Shown in pieces: positions 4,487 through 10,125 of a DNA stretch of 10,125 nt. Positions within the stretch are counted from its first letter, which is position 1. Every line of letters starts with the position of its first letter. Made by a program: the position numbers and the translations under genes. A model generated the notes under the pieces. That model was not told where the DNA came from. It was given only the letters and a program-made list of their open reading frames with translations, and ran no database searches. This DNA comes from Ilumatobacter sp. Lineage in GTDB: Bacteria > Actinomycetota > Acidimicrobiia > Acidimicrobiales > Ilumatobacteraceae. The DNA is taken from positions 1 to 10,125 of the forward strand of contig JAJCXU010000025.1 of NCBI GenBank assembly GCA_029263275.1, given 5' to 3'.

Positions 4487-6010
4487 TCAGGCGAGCGGCT
4501 CAGAGAAAGAACCCAGCGTGCTTCTTGCGCTACTCACTCGATCCCACGCCTCGTGCGCTCCGATGCCGTCGAGCAAGCCGTGCCACGCCGCCCGCCAAGC
4601 CGCGCGGGTTGCATCGTCGCAGAGCGCCCGGTCGATGTCCGCATCGTTGGCGTTCAAGGGCCACAACTGCTCCCCGCCCCGAGCAAGGCAGATGCGGGCC
4701 AGGACACTTCGACGGACCAAGTCGCGCAGCCGATCCACGGCATATCCGAAGGTTTCACCCCACGGCGCATCCTTGGGCGTGGTCGAGATGGATGTAAGCA
4801 TCGCCGTAACCTTGTCCGTCTTGGTCTCGCCACCATGAATGATCCGCGACCGGAGGTCGTACAACTTGCCGATGTCATCGAAGATCGCGGCTGCCGGGTC
4901 GCGCTCGGTGGCGAGCAGGGCGGCGCAGCGAGTCCTGAGCCGGAGGACCACGTCCGTCTTGGTCTTGCCCGCCATCGCTGCCTCCAGTGCCGTGGCGAGT
5001 TCGATGACCTGGTCCCAGTAAGACTGGGAATACGGCGACGTGTTGTACCTGTACACGGCGAGGGCGAGCGGGTCGATGACCATCCCGGGCCGTTCCACGA
5101 GGGCGTCTCCAACGAGTTCTCGCAACGCCCTGAGTGGTGTGTCGTCATCCCGAGACAGCACAAGGTCGCGGCGCACCATCTGGGTGTTCGACATCAAGCC
5201 GACCTGCCCCCTGAATGGGGTGTACTGAGGTCGGAACTTGCACACTCTGGTCATCTCGCCCTGCACTTCGTACGCAGATTGAGCCGTAGTCCCACGGAGA
5301 AGTCGGCTCATCAGCAGAAACTCGTTCAGAGTCCGCGTGAGTTGTTTGGAGTGCTCGAATGGGTCGGAAGCATTGGCCCGGACGATGAGCACCGACTCTG
5401 GAGGCCCCCACGGCGCATCCGACAGCAGGTCACGCGACACCTCGCCGGCACCGTCGATCGCCGACCGGATCGTGCCAAGCACCTCGTGACGGTGTCCCGC
5501 CGGCTCGGCCACCAATGGCACCACCTCGACATCGCCGACGCGATGAGGTAAGCGGTCCACGGTCGTGACATGCGAGACCACTCGGCAACAGACGATTTCG
5601 CACTGGACTTGAGTGACCCGAGCGACGAGCTCGTCGATGCTTCGGGCGACGCCGGGTGCGTTCACCTCCGACGGGTTCGCCGACGCTGTCAGGCGAGAAA
5701 CGCATGCTTCGAGGAACGAGTACACATACGAGTCCGCGAAGTCACGCTCCATGAGCGACGTCTCATCCGAGAACCGCGGGTGCGCCCTCTTTACCGCCGC
5801 AGCAAGCTCAACGAACCCAGGGAGAACTGGATCGTTTCCGAAGTAGTCCGTACCGATTCGGATGAACGGGCTTGATTTCGGTCGCGGGTAGAGATGCTGT
5901 TCGGCGAGAACTGGCAACGCAGACTGAATGAACGGCAATGCCGCGGCACGAATCGCATCGCCAACGTCGTCGTGCTCACGCTCGCCCGTTCCATGGTCCA
6001 CCGGCTGCAA
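4487..6010 (-). CDS. ApeA-like HEPN domain protein
   Basis: This protein has about 507 residues. The C-terminal 190 residues form an ApeA-like HEPN domain: helix 1 is SYWDQVIELATALEAAM (330-346), then VVLRLRTRCAALL (354-366), and the catalytic motif LYDLRSRIIHGG (383-394) with R387-x4-H392. HEPN domains of this type are metal-independent ribonucleases, often in anti-phage or toxin systems. The N-terminal 320 residues are unrecognised and probably form the sensor part. The frame has no ATG near its 5' end. TTG 6008-6010 and GTG 5999-6001 are the only nearby starts, neither with a Shine-Dalgarno, and an in-frame TGA lies about 36 nt upstream. A different frame just upstream reads like protein, so the true N-terminus is unresolved. 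A 67-residue acidic gene precedes it on the same strand, 92 nt away. Confidence 0.8.
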   Translation of the reverse strand: MQPVDHGTGEREHDDVGDAIRAAALPFIQSALPVLAEQHLYPRPKSSPFIRIGTDYFGNDPVLPGFVELAAAVKRAHPRFSDETSLMERDFADSYVYSFLEACVSRLTASANPSEVNAPGVARSIDELVARVTQVQCEIVCCRVVSHVTTVDRLPHRVGDVEVVPLVAEPAGHRHEVLGTIRSAIDGAGEVSRDLLSDAPWGPPESVLIVRANASDPFEHSKQLTRTLNEFLLMSRLLRGTTAQSAYEVQGEMTRVCKFRPQYTPFRGQVGLMSNTQMVRRDLVLSRDDDTPLRALRELVGDALVERPGMVIDPLALAVYRYNTSPYSQSYWDQVIELATALEAAMAGKTKTDVVLRLRTRCAALLATERDPAAAIFDDIGKLYDLRSRIIHGGETKTDKVTAMLTSISTTPKDAPWGETFGYAVDRLRDLVRRSVLARICLARGGEQLWPLNANDADIDRALCDDATRAAWRAAWHGLLDGIGAHEAWDRVSSARSTLGSFSEPLA

Positions 6011-6102
6011 TGGTAGTAGCCGACGAATCTCCGGAAGTCCTTTTCGTCAGACCTCCCGAGCATCTCGAACACGGCGATCGGGTCGGCACTTCTGATCGCT
6101 AT

Positions 6103-6306
6103 CTACTGCGACTCCTGCTCGTCTGTTTCGTCAGACTCCTGCTTTCGACCAAACTGCTCGGAATATCGAGCCTGCTCCTCAGCGAGGTCTTCAGGTTCGG
6201 GGCTCGTCCGCTCGGTCGGCGTGGTCGCAACCGGGTTCCGTACGAACTCCTTCCAGCCTGACGTGCTGTCGTCGCCGTCGGGGTTGTCTCGATCAGGTTG
6301 TGCCAT
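6103..6306 (-). CDS. Small acidic protein, unknown function, upstream of the HEPN gene
   Basis: This protein has 67 residues, of which 19 are Asp or Glu and 7 Lys or Arg. It is hydrophilic throughout and probably largely disordered except a central GWKEFVRNP and a helical LAEEQARYSEQFGRK (about 41-55). ATG 6304-6306 is chosen because GAAAGG on the minus strand sits 8 nt upstream. The longer frame to 6369 adds 21 residues without a ribosome binding site. The gene is first in a leftward pair with the HEPN protein. An antitoxin- or inhibitor-like partner role would suit that position, but nothing in the residues proves it. No family is recognised. The frame stays open again after its TAG, see the findings. 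Confidence 0.6.
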   Translation of the reverse strand: MAQPDRDNPDGDDSTSGWKEFVRNPVATTPTERTSPEPEDLAEEQARYSEQFGRKQESDETDEQESQ

Positions 6307-6314
6307 CGGATTGA

Positions 6315-6320
6315 CCTTTC
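6315..6320 (-). promoter_or_regulatory. Shine-Dalgarno GAAAGG for the acidic small gene
   Basis: CCTTTC on the plus strand reads GAAAGG on the minus strand, 8 nt from ATG 6306. It sets the start of the 67-residue protein. Confidence 0.65.
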
Positions 6321-6373
6321 TCGTGCGCATTCCAGTCTCGCGCGCTTCAGGCTCGACGACTGCCCGCACACAT

Positions 6374-6404
6374 TCGCTCGTCGATTGCTGATCAGAACGA
6401 GCGA
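6374..6404. promoter_or_regulatory. 8-bp inverted repeat upstream of the acidic protein/HEPN pair, candidate operator
   Basis: TCGCTCGT (6374-6381) and ACGAGCGA (6397-6404) form a perfect 8-bp inverted repeat. The 15-nt spacer contains the palindrome TGATCA. It lies 68 nt upstream of ATG 6306. The same TCGCTCGT recurs at 6531-6538, and a 12-bp inverted copy of 6392-6403 lies at 6470-6481. Confidence 0.45.
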
Positions 6405-6607
6405 CCTCCCACGCTCCTAGCCGGCACGAACCGCGCTACTAAACGCGTCCCCTATCGCCGGGTGCGTGACGCTCGTTCTGAGCGGGCACGCAGTGCGAGG
6501 GTTTGCCGGCTATGGGCGGTTTCGAGATGATCGCTCGTGAACATTCTGAGCTGCACGGGCAGACGCCGGATGTGTTGAGATTGTCCCAGCGTCGTTCGCT
6601 TGCTCGT
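6405..6607. other. Gap between the accessory region and the ABC operon, no gene seen
   Basis: Apart from the GCTCGT-type repeats and the stem-loops to its right, I see no coding frame of quality here. It separates the 3' end of the ABC operon from the 5' end of the acidic protein/HEPN pair, and both read leftward. Confidence 0.5.
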
Positions 6608-6683
6608 CCACGGTCGCTTTGCTCCGTGGTGCCGACGGCCCGTCCGGCTGGGGGCCGACCACTGGTAGTGCGTCGGTGCACTA
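6608..6683 (-). terminator. Three consecutive GC-rich stem-loops at the end of the ABC operon
   Basis: In transcript order these are TAGTGC/GCACTA (6666-6671 with 6678-6683, overlapping the permease stop codon), CGGCCC/GGGCCG (6636-6641 with 6652-6657, 10-nt loop) and CCACGG/CCGTGG (6608-6613 with 6624-6629, 10-nt loop). All arms are perfect 6-bp pairs. No U-tract follows, which is common for GC-rich actinobacterial 3' ends. Confidence 0.5.
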
Positions 6684-7508
6684 GTTGTTGTCTCGTCGGC
6701 AGAGCAGCACGGTTCCGACGGCGAGCGCAAGGGTCGCGTAGCCGCCGAAGACGAGGGCGTTCTCGGCGTTGGAGAGCGTGGCGCTGAGCGTTTCGGTGCT
6801 GGCGGCGGGGTCGTCGAGTGGGAGCAGTCCGTTGCCGGCGACGAACGGTAGGAGGCGGGAGAGTCGTTGATCGAGGAATGCGTTGAGCAGGCTCTCGACG
6901 ACGAGCCACCAGACGAGGAGTCCGGAGATGGCAGCGGTGCTGTGGCGGGCGATCATGCCGATTCCGAGACCGAGCACGCATGCCAGCGACACGAAGAGGA
7001 CGGCCCAGAGACTGGTACCGAGGATGCTCGAGGTGTCGCCGGTTTCGATGTCGGAAGCTGATGCGCCGGCGAGCCCGGCGGCGAGGCCGGCTGCTCCGAG
7101 TACGGCACCGAACGCTGCGGCAGTGATGGTCTTGGCGGTTGCGATGGCGAGCCGAGCAGGTTGCGCAGTCAGTGTTGGAGCCAGTGTGCCGTGTTGTGCC
7201 TCGGAGCTGAAGATCAAGATGCCTGCGACGGCGGCGAATACTGCGGTGAACAGGGTCGAGAAGGCGAAGACCTTGTCGACGAACAGTTCCCCTTCGTCGG
7301 TGACGAAGTTGGCGATGGCCCACGACACCAAGCCGTTGAGTGCGATGGTCAGGGCGAGGATGGCCGTGTTCGATCGGATGGTCGAGAGCTTGATCCATTC
7401 GCTCTTGAGTGTCGTGGGCAACGCCTTGAGCGTGTCGTTCTGTGTCCGTGCCGCCGGTTGATCGGCGGCTGGCATCTGGTCGGTGGGTTGGTGCGTGATG
7501 GTGGTCAT
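6681..7508 (-). CDS. ABC-2 type transporter permease
   Basis: This is a 275-residue integral membrane protein, the channel half of an ABC exporter. After a 30-residue hydrophilic N-terminus comes the SEWIKLSTIRS segment (36-46) that precedes helix 1 in this group. Hydrophobic segments follow at about 48-69, 81-101, 122-148, 163-186, 191-211 and 250-270, the usual six of ABC-2 permeases. The loop EAQHGTLAPTLTAQPAR (103-119) after helix 2 corresponds to the family's E-x-x-x-GT coupling region. The ATG at 7506-7508 has AAGGA about 9 nt upstream. The gene lies 41 nt downstream of the ATPase gene and is the last of the operon. The substrate is unknown. Relatives export antibiotics or peptides. Confidence 0.9.
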   Translation of the reverse strand: MTTITHQPTDQMPAADQPAARTQNDTLKALPTTLKSEWIKLSTIRSNTAILALTIALNGLVSWAIANFVTDEGELFVDKVFAFSTLFTAVFAAVAGILIFSSEAQHGTLAPTLTAQPARLAIATAKTITAAAFGAVLGAAGLAAGLAGASASDIETGDTSSILGTSLWAVLFVSLACVLGLGIGMIARHSTAAISGLLVWWLVVESLLNAFLDQRLSRLLPFVAGNGLLPLDDPAASTETLSATLSNAENALVFGGYATLALAVGTVLLCRRDNN

Positions 7509-7549
7509 TGGTTGGTTCCTTGCGTCGATCGTTCGGAATTGTGTTGTGT

Positions 7550-8446
7550 TCAGGCGGCTGCGAATTCGGCGGACGCGTTGGTCATGTCGAGCAGGGTGTC
7601 TTCGAGCGACTTGGCCGTCTCGGTCAGCTCGGTCAGCTGGATCCGGTTGTCGAATGCCAGCTGCGAGACGCGCGCCCTTGTGGTCCCGCGGATCATCAGG
7701 TGGCGGCCGACGGTTTCCACAGCAGCGCTATCGGCGGAGAGCAGTGTGATGAGCTCCGCAGGTTCAGGGGTCTCGACGACGACGTGTACGTCGTTGAGTG
7801 CGGTGATGTCGTGGAGTGGCTGGGCGGCGAGGAGCTTTCCGCCTCCGATGACCACGAGGTCGTCGGCGAACATGGCGAGTTCGCTGATGAGGTGGCTCGA
7901 CACGAAGACGGTGCCGCCGCGGTCGGCGAAGTTGCGGAGATAGGTGCGCAGCCAGCGGATGCCGTCAGGGTCGAGCCCGTTGGCGGGTTCGTCGAGGAGC
8001 AGGACCTCGGGGTCGCCGAGAAGTGCGCCTGCAAGAGCCAGGCGTTGGCGCATCCCGAGCGAGAATCCGCCTGCTCGCTGCGTTGCTGCCGTTTCGAGGC
8101 CGACGGCGTGGAGGACCGTTTCGACCCGTGTTGCGGGGATCCCGGCCACTGCGGCCATTGCCCGGAGGTGGTTGCGGGCGCTGCGCCCGGGGTGCATGAC
8201 TCGGGCGTCGAGTACGGAGCCGACAAGTCGGGCTGGATGCGACAGGTCGGTGTACTCGACACCGCCGTATCGGATCTTGCCGGCGTCGGGTCGGTTGAGG
8301 CCGACCATCATGCGCATCGCCGTCGACTTCCCGGCACCGTTCGGGCCGACGAAGCCCGTGACCCGGCCGGGTTGGACCTCGAAGGACAGGTTGTCGACGG
8401 CGCGGCGGTTGCCGTAGGTCTTGGTGAGGTTCTCGACGGTGATCAT
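7550..8446 (-). CDS. ABC transporter ATP-binding protein (BcrA/DrrA type)
   Basis: This is a 298-residue cytoplasmic ATPase that would energise the adjacent permease. Walker A is GPNGAGKST (34-42), the signature is FSLGMRQR (128-135), a variant of LSGGQ usual in this subfamily, Walker B is LLLDEP (149-154) followed by the D-loop GLD, and the switch histidine is H185 (VSSH). The Q-loop region reads GSVLDARVMHPGRSARNHL and lacks the usual Gln, again typical of actinobacterial BcrA-like ATPases. A C-terminal extension after about 215 ends in a DTLLDMT helix, as in exporters of this type. The start ATG overlaps the upstream membrane gene's stop (ATGA), with GGAGG inside that gene, so translation is coupled. 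Confidence 0.95.
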   Translation of the reverse strand: MITVENLTKTYGNRRAVDNLSFEVQPGRVTGFVGPNGAGKSTAMRMMVGLNRPDAGKIRYGGVEYTDLSHPARLVGSVLDARVMHPGRSARNHLRAMAAVAGIPATRVETVLHAVGLETAATQRAGGFSLGMRQRLALAGALLGDPEVLLLDEPANGLDPDGIRWLRTYLRNFADRGGTVFVSSHLISELAMFADDLVVIGGGKLLAAQPLHDITALNDVHVVVETPEPAELITLLSADSAAVETVGRHLMIRGTTRARVSQLAFDNRIQLTELTETAKSLEDTLLDMTNASAEFAAA

Positions 8447-9156
8447 CGGGCCACCTCCGCAACGGGCGCGGTAGCCGTTGGGTTGCGGAGCAGGACGATG
8501 CCGGTCCAGGCGAACCAGGGGATGGATCCGAGACCAAAGATCATGCCGACGTCAGACAGGCCCGGAATCAGCGTGATGAGCCCGGCGGATGCGCTGATGA
8601 TTCCCAGCACGTTCAGCCCCGTCGGGAGCCGCTTGGTACCCCAGGCAGCAAGACTCACCAGCAGAATCCACGTCCCACCGACCAGTTCGTTCCCGCCACC
8701 AAGGCCGTCGGTGACAGTGGAGATGGCCGACCACAGAGCTTCGGCTGCTGCCGGGTCGGTTTCGTCGAGATCAGCCACTGCGGCGATGCCGATGTTCGAG
8801 GTCATGCCAGTGGCGAACATCAGGCCCGCCCAGATGTAGGCGAACACTGCGCCGATGTCGGCGAGTTCCGGGCTGACGTCGACGAGACGCTCACGGAGGC
8901 TCCGTGCCAACGGGATGATCGCAACCCCGAACACCAGGAAGATGACGAAGTACCAAGCGAAGAGTGTGCTCTGGTGCGAGACCAGGAAGTCGACGGATTC
9001 CGCAACCGTGGCATCACCTTCGGTGTAGTCACTCAAGCTCGTGACGAACAGCGCAATGCCAAAGATCCAGGTTGCAGCGGCAATGAGGCCGCCGATAGCG
9101 CCTGCTCGAGACGGGACGATCCTCTCGTTCGTTTGGTTGTTGATGGTCTTAGTCAT
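8443..9156 (-). CDS. Six-helix membrane protein of the ABC operon
   Basis: This protein has 237 residues and six predicted membrane helices at about 18-40, 65-84, 100-125, 157-173, 180-200 and 203-223, and an N-terminus likely in the cytoplasm. A Ser/Asp-rich outer loop (41-64) and a Glu/Asp-rich loop (127-145) are the only large soluble parts. There are no ATPase or enzyme motifs. It recalls small six-helix proteins annotated as DUF4386-like, but I would not insist on the family. It overlaps the ATPase by 4 nt, which argues for an accessory role in the exporter, such as an immunity or assembly subunit. ATG 9154-9156 has GAAAGG 5 nt upstream. The leader before it holds alternative hairpins. 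Confidence 0.85.
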   Translation of the reverse strand: MTKTINNQTNERIVPSRAGAIGGLIAAATWIFGIALFVTSLSDYTEGDATVAESVDFLVSHQSTLFAWYFVIFLVFGVAIIPLARSLRERLVDVSPELADIGAVFAYIWAGLMFATGMTSNIGIAAVADLDETDPAAAEALWSAISTVTDGLGGGNELVGGTWILLVSLAAWGTKRLPTGLNVLGIISASAGLITLIPGLSDVGMIFGLGSIPWFAWTGIVLLRNPTATAPVAEVAR

Positions 9157-9183
9157 GATTGCCTTTCATTTGGTTTGGTTGGT

Positions 9184-9212
9184 GTGAGACAGGTGCTCAC
9201 GAGGAGCGTGAG
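9184..9212 (-). promoter_or_regulatory. Three-arm alternative hairpin in the leader of the membrane gene
   Basis: On the transcript strand a CTCACG arm (9207-9212), a CGTGAG arm (9196-9201) and a CTCAC arm (9184-9188) follow each other. The middle arm can pair with either neighbour (6 bp or 5 bp), 27 nt before the ATG at 9156. It could be an attenuator-like switch, or simply the 3' structure of the preceding small gene. Confidence 0.35.
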
Positions 9213-9239
9213 GCCTCGAGACGTGGGCTGGCCGGCTGC

Positions 9240-9509
9240 TCAGCCGACCGACCGCCGCCCTACATGAGGAGATGGGGCACTGGTGTGCTGGCCGAGTCGG
9301 CGCAGCGCGACCACCTCGATGTTGAGCGAGGTGAAGTGAGCCAGGATCCCGTTGAGGTGCGACGAGTCGCGGACGTCGCCGACCAGGCGGGTCGTGCCCG
9401 CCTCGGTCAACTCCACGGTGAACTCGTCGATGACCGGCCGGAGGACGCGTTCGGAGGCGTGGCCACCGAGCTCGATCTCGTAGCGGGTGGGTCCCGTTCG
9501 TTCGGTCAT
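9240..9509 (-). CDS. Small conserved protein beside the MalT-like regulator
   Basis: This is an 89-residue soluble protein. The core (residues 8-71) follows a pattern I associate with short actinobacterial proteins: TRYEIELGGHASERVLRP, an acidic strand FTVELTEAGTTRLVGDV, then a helix SSHLNGILAHFTSLNIEVVAL. The alternating strand-helix order suggests a small alpha/beta fold. Relatives that I recall often sit next to LuxR/MalT-type regulators, but their role is unknown. ATG 9507-9509 is taken as start. An in-frame ATG at 9543-9545 would add 12 residues, and the palindrome at 9510-9523 lies between the two. It is probably the first gene of the leftward operon, 83 nt before the membrane gene. The last 18 residues look non-conserved. 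Confidence 0.75.
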   Translation of the reverse strand: MTERTGPTRYEIELGGHASERVLRPVIDEFTVELTEAGTTRLVGDVRDSSHLNGILAHFTSLNIEVVALRRLGQHTSAPSPHVGRRSVG

Positions 9510-9573
9510 GGGATCATGATCCCGTTGAACGGGGTGAGTCGTCATCGCTCACCCGGCCGCCTCACCCGGGTGA
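9510..9573. promoter_or_regulatory. Chain of overlapping palindromes between divergent genes, candidate operator
   Basis: In order these are GGGATCATGATCCC (9510-9523, perfect), CCCGTTGAACGGG (9521-9533, perfect arms, one central base), GGGTGAG (9532-9538) inverted against CTCACCC (9548-9554), a second CTCACCC (9561-9567) and TCACCCGGGTGA (9562-9573, perfect). Neighbours share their CCC/GGG ends. The position suits binding by the divergent MalT-like regulator or by another dimeric repressor. Confidence 0.6.
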
Positions 9574-9605
9574 TTCGTTCCCGACTCGTATCCGAGCGGC
9601 GTCGC

Positions 9606-9611
9606 TAGATT
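9606..9611 (+). promoter_or_regulatory. Candidate -10 box (TAGATT) of the MalT-like gene
   Basis: TAGATT fits TAnnnT. Transcription 6-7 nt later would start at GTG 9617 or just before ATG 9620, which means a leaderless mRNA. The -35 region (around 9582-9588) is weak, as expected if an activator is needed. Confidence 0.45.
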
Positions 9612-9619
9612 CGACGGTG

Positions 9620-10125
9620 ATGGTCGGACAGGGTGCAGGCGAGTTGATCGCCACGAAATTGCAGGTGCCGACGGTGCCGGTCGGTCTGGTTCGGCGCGAC
9701 CGCCTGGACGCACTGCTGGACAGAGCGGTCGCCGAACGTCACCGGCTCGTGCTCGTCAGTGCCCCGGCTGGGTCGGGCAAGTCGACGCTCCTCGCAGGAA
9801 CCCTGGCCGATCGCGACGACGATCTGGTCTGGGTCCAGATGGAAGCCAGCGATGCCGATCCGGTCAGGTTCTGGTCGTACCTTGTCGGGGCGGTCGACGG
9901 TGCTCGACCGGGCGTGAGGGGCATGGTGGAGCCGGCCATCGTCTCGACCGGAGGGTCGCCCGACTCGGTCGTCGCGGCGCTGGTCAATGCGCTGGCCGAG
10001 GGCTCGAACCGGTTGGTGATCGTGATCGACGACTACCACGTCATCGACAACACGGCGATCCACGACGGCGTCGAACGACTCATCGACCTCTGCCCGGGTC
10101 ACGTCCAAATCGTGATCGCCACGCG
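9620..10125 (+). CDS. MalT-like ATP-dependent LuxR-family regulator, N-terminal part
   Basis: The first 168 residues of a large protein continue past the right edge. LIATKLQVPTVPVGLVRRDRLDALL (9-33) is the typical opening of MalT/LuxR STAND regulators. APAGSGKST (48-56) is Walker A, and the region WVQMEASDADPVRFWSYLVGAV (71-92) is highly characteristic. RLVIVIDDYHVI (131-142) is Walker B. Complete members have about 850-900 residues, with TPR-like repeats that bind an inducer and a C-terminal LuxR helix-turn-helix. ATP and inducer drive oligomerisation and gene activation. ATG 9620 is preferred, with GTG 9617 directly before it as an alternative leaderless start. It is divergent from the ABC operon, the natural target. 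Confidence 0.9.
   Translation, partial: MVGQGAGELIATKLQVPTVPVGLVRRDRLDALLDRAVAERHRLVLVSAPAGSGKSTLLAGTLADRDDDLVWVQMEASDADPVRFWSYLVGAVDGARPGVRGMVEPAIVSTGGSPDSVVAALVNALAEGSNRLVIVIDDYHVIDNTAIHDGVERLIDLCPGHVQIVIAT

Noticed and set aside
4466..5551. Rightward 361-codon open frame
   Set aside because: It is antisense to the HEPN protein, whose motifs and domain order are convincing. This frame has no recognisable features and a shadow-like composition.
6439..7398. Leftward 319-codon open frame
   Set aside because: Extremely Arg/His-rich translation in an alternative frame of the permease gene, typical of a GC-rich shadow.
7508..8839. Rightward 443-codon open frame
   Set aside because: It is the reverse-strand shadow of the ABC ATPase and membrane genes, which have full motif sets and coupled starts.
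9605..10108. Long leftward open frame of 167 codons
   Set aside because: It lies antisense to the clearly recognisable MalT-like N-terminus with Walker A and B motifs on the plus strand.
1..10125. CRISPR array or insertion sequence
   Set aside because: No regularly spaced direct repeats with unique spacers, and no transposase frame or matching terminal inverted repeats were seen.

Overview
The window is GC-rich DNA with actinobacterial character. I infer this from the high G+C at third codon positions, the BcrA/DrrA-type ABC ATPase, the MalT-like STAND/LuxR regulator and several starts without a Shine-Dalgarno but with a TAnnnT box just upstream (leaderless type). An acidimicrobial or related actinobacterium would fit. 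The genus cannot be read from the sequence.

The left two thirds (1 to about 6370) look like an accessory region: single small genes in mixed orientation, separated by 200-600 bp gaps rich in short inverted and direct repeats. In order they are a possible 3' gene fragment (2-250, +); a TIGR02391/Ymh-family protein (501-1235, +); a small protein resembling the ribosome modulation factor/CrpP fold (1474-1713, -); an uncharacterised glycine-motif protein (2021-2560, +); a DUF1643 protein (2789-3373, -); a single-domain GIY-YIG nuclease-like protein (3413-3886, -); an ApeA-like HEPN protein (4487-6010, -); and a 67-residue acidic protein upstream of it (6103-6306, -). The Ymh and HEPN proteins both carry an R-x4-H motif of the kind used by HEPN ribonucleases. 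Together with the GIY-YIG and DUF1643 genes this gives the segment a defence or mobile-cargo flavour. Repeats of about 50 bp between genes, at 1824-1874 and 4071-4121, and a shared 15-mer at 299 and 3387, may mark module boundaries.

The right third (6681 to the end) is an ordinary, compact export module. A leftward gene set encodes an 89-residue conserved small protein, a six-helix membrane protein, an ABC ATPase (ATGA overlap with the membrane gene) and an ABC-2 permease. A MalT-like ATP-binding regulator starts at 9620 on the opposite strand and runs off the window. The 110 bp between the divergent starts hold a chain of overlapping palindromes that is the obvious candidate operator. Downstream of the permease lie three GC-rich stem-loops, and beyond them a cluster of TCGCTCGT motifs that also lies upstream of the acidic protein/HEPN pair.

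The least explained material is the inter-gene repeats, the unresolved 5' end of the HEPN gene and the palindrome chain.
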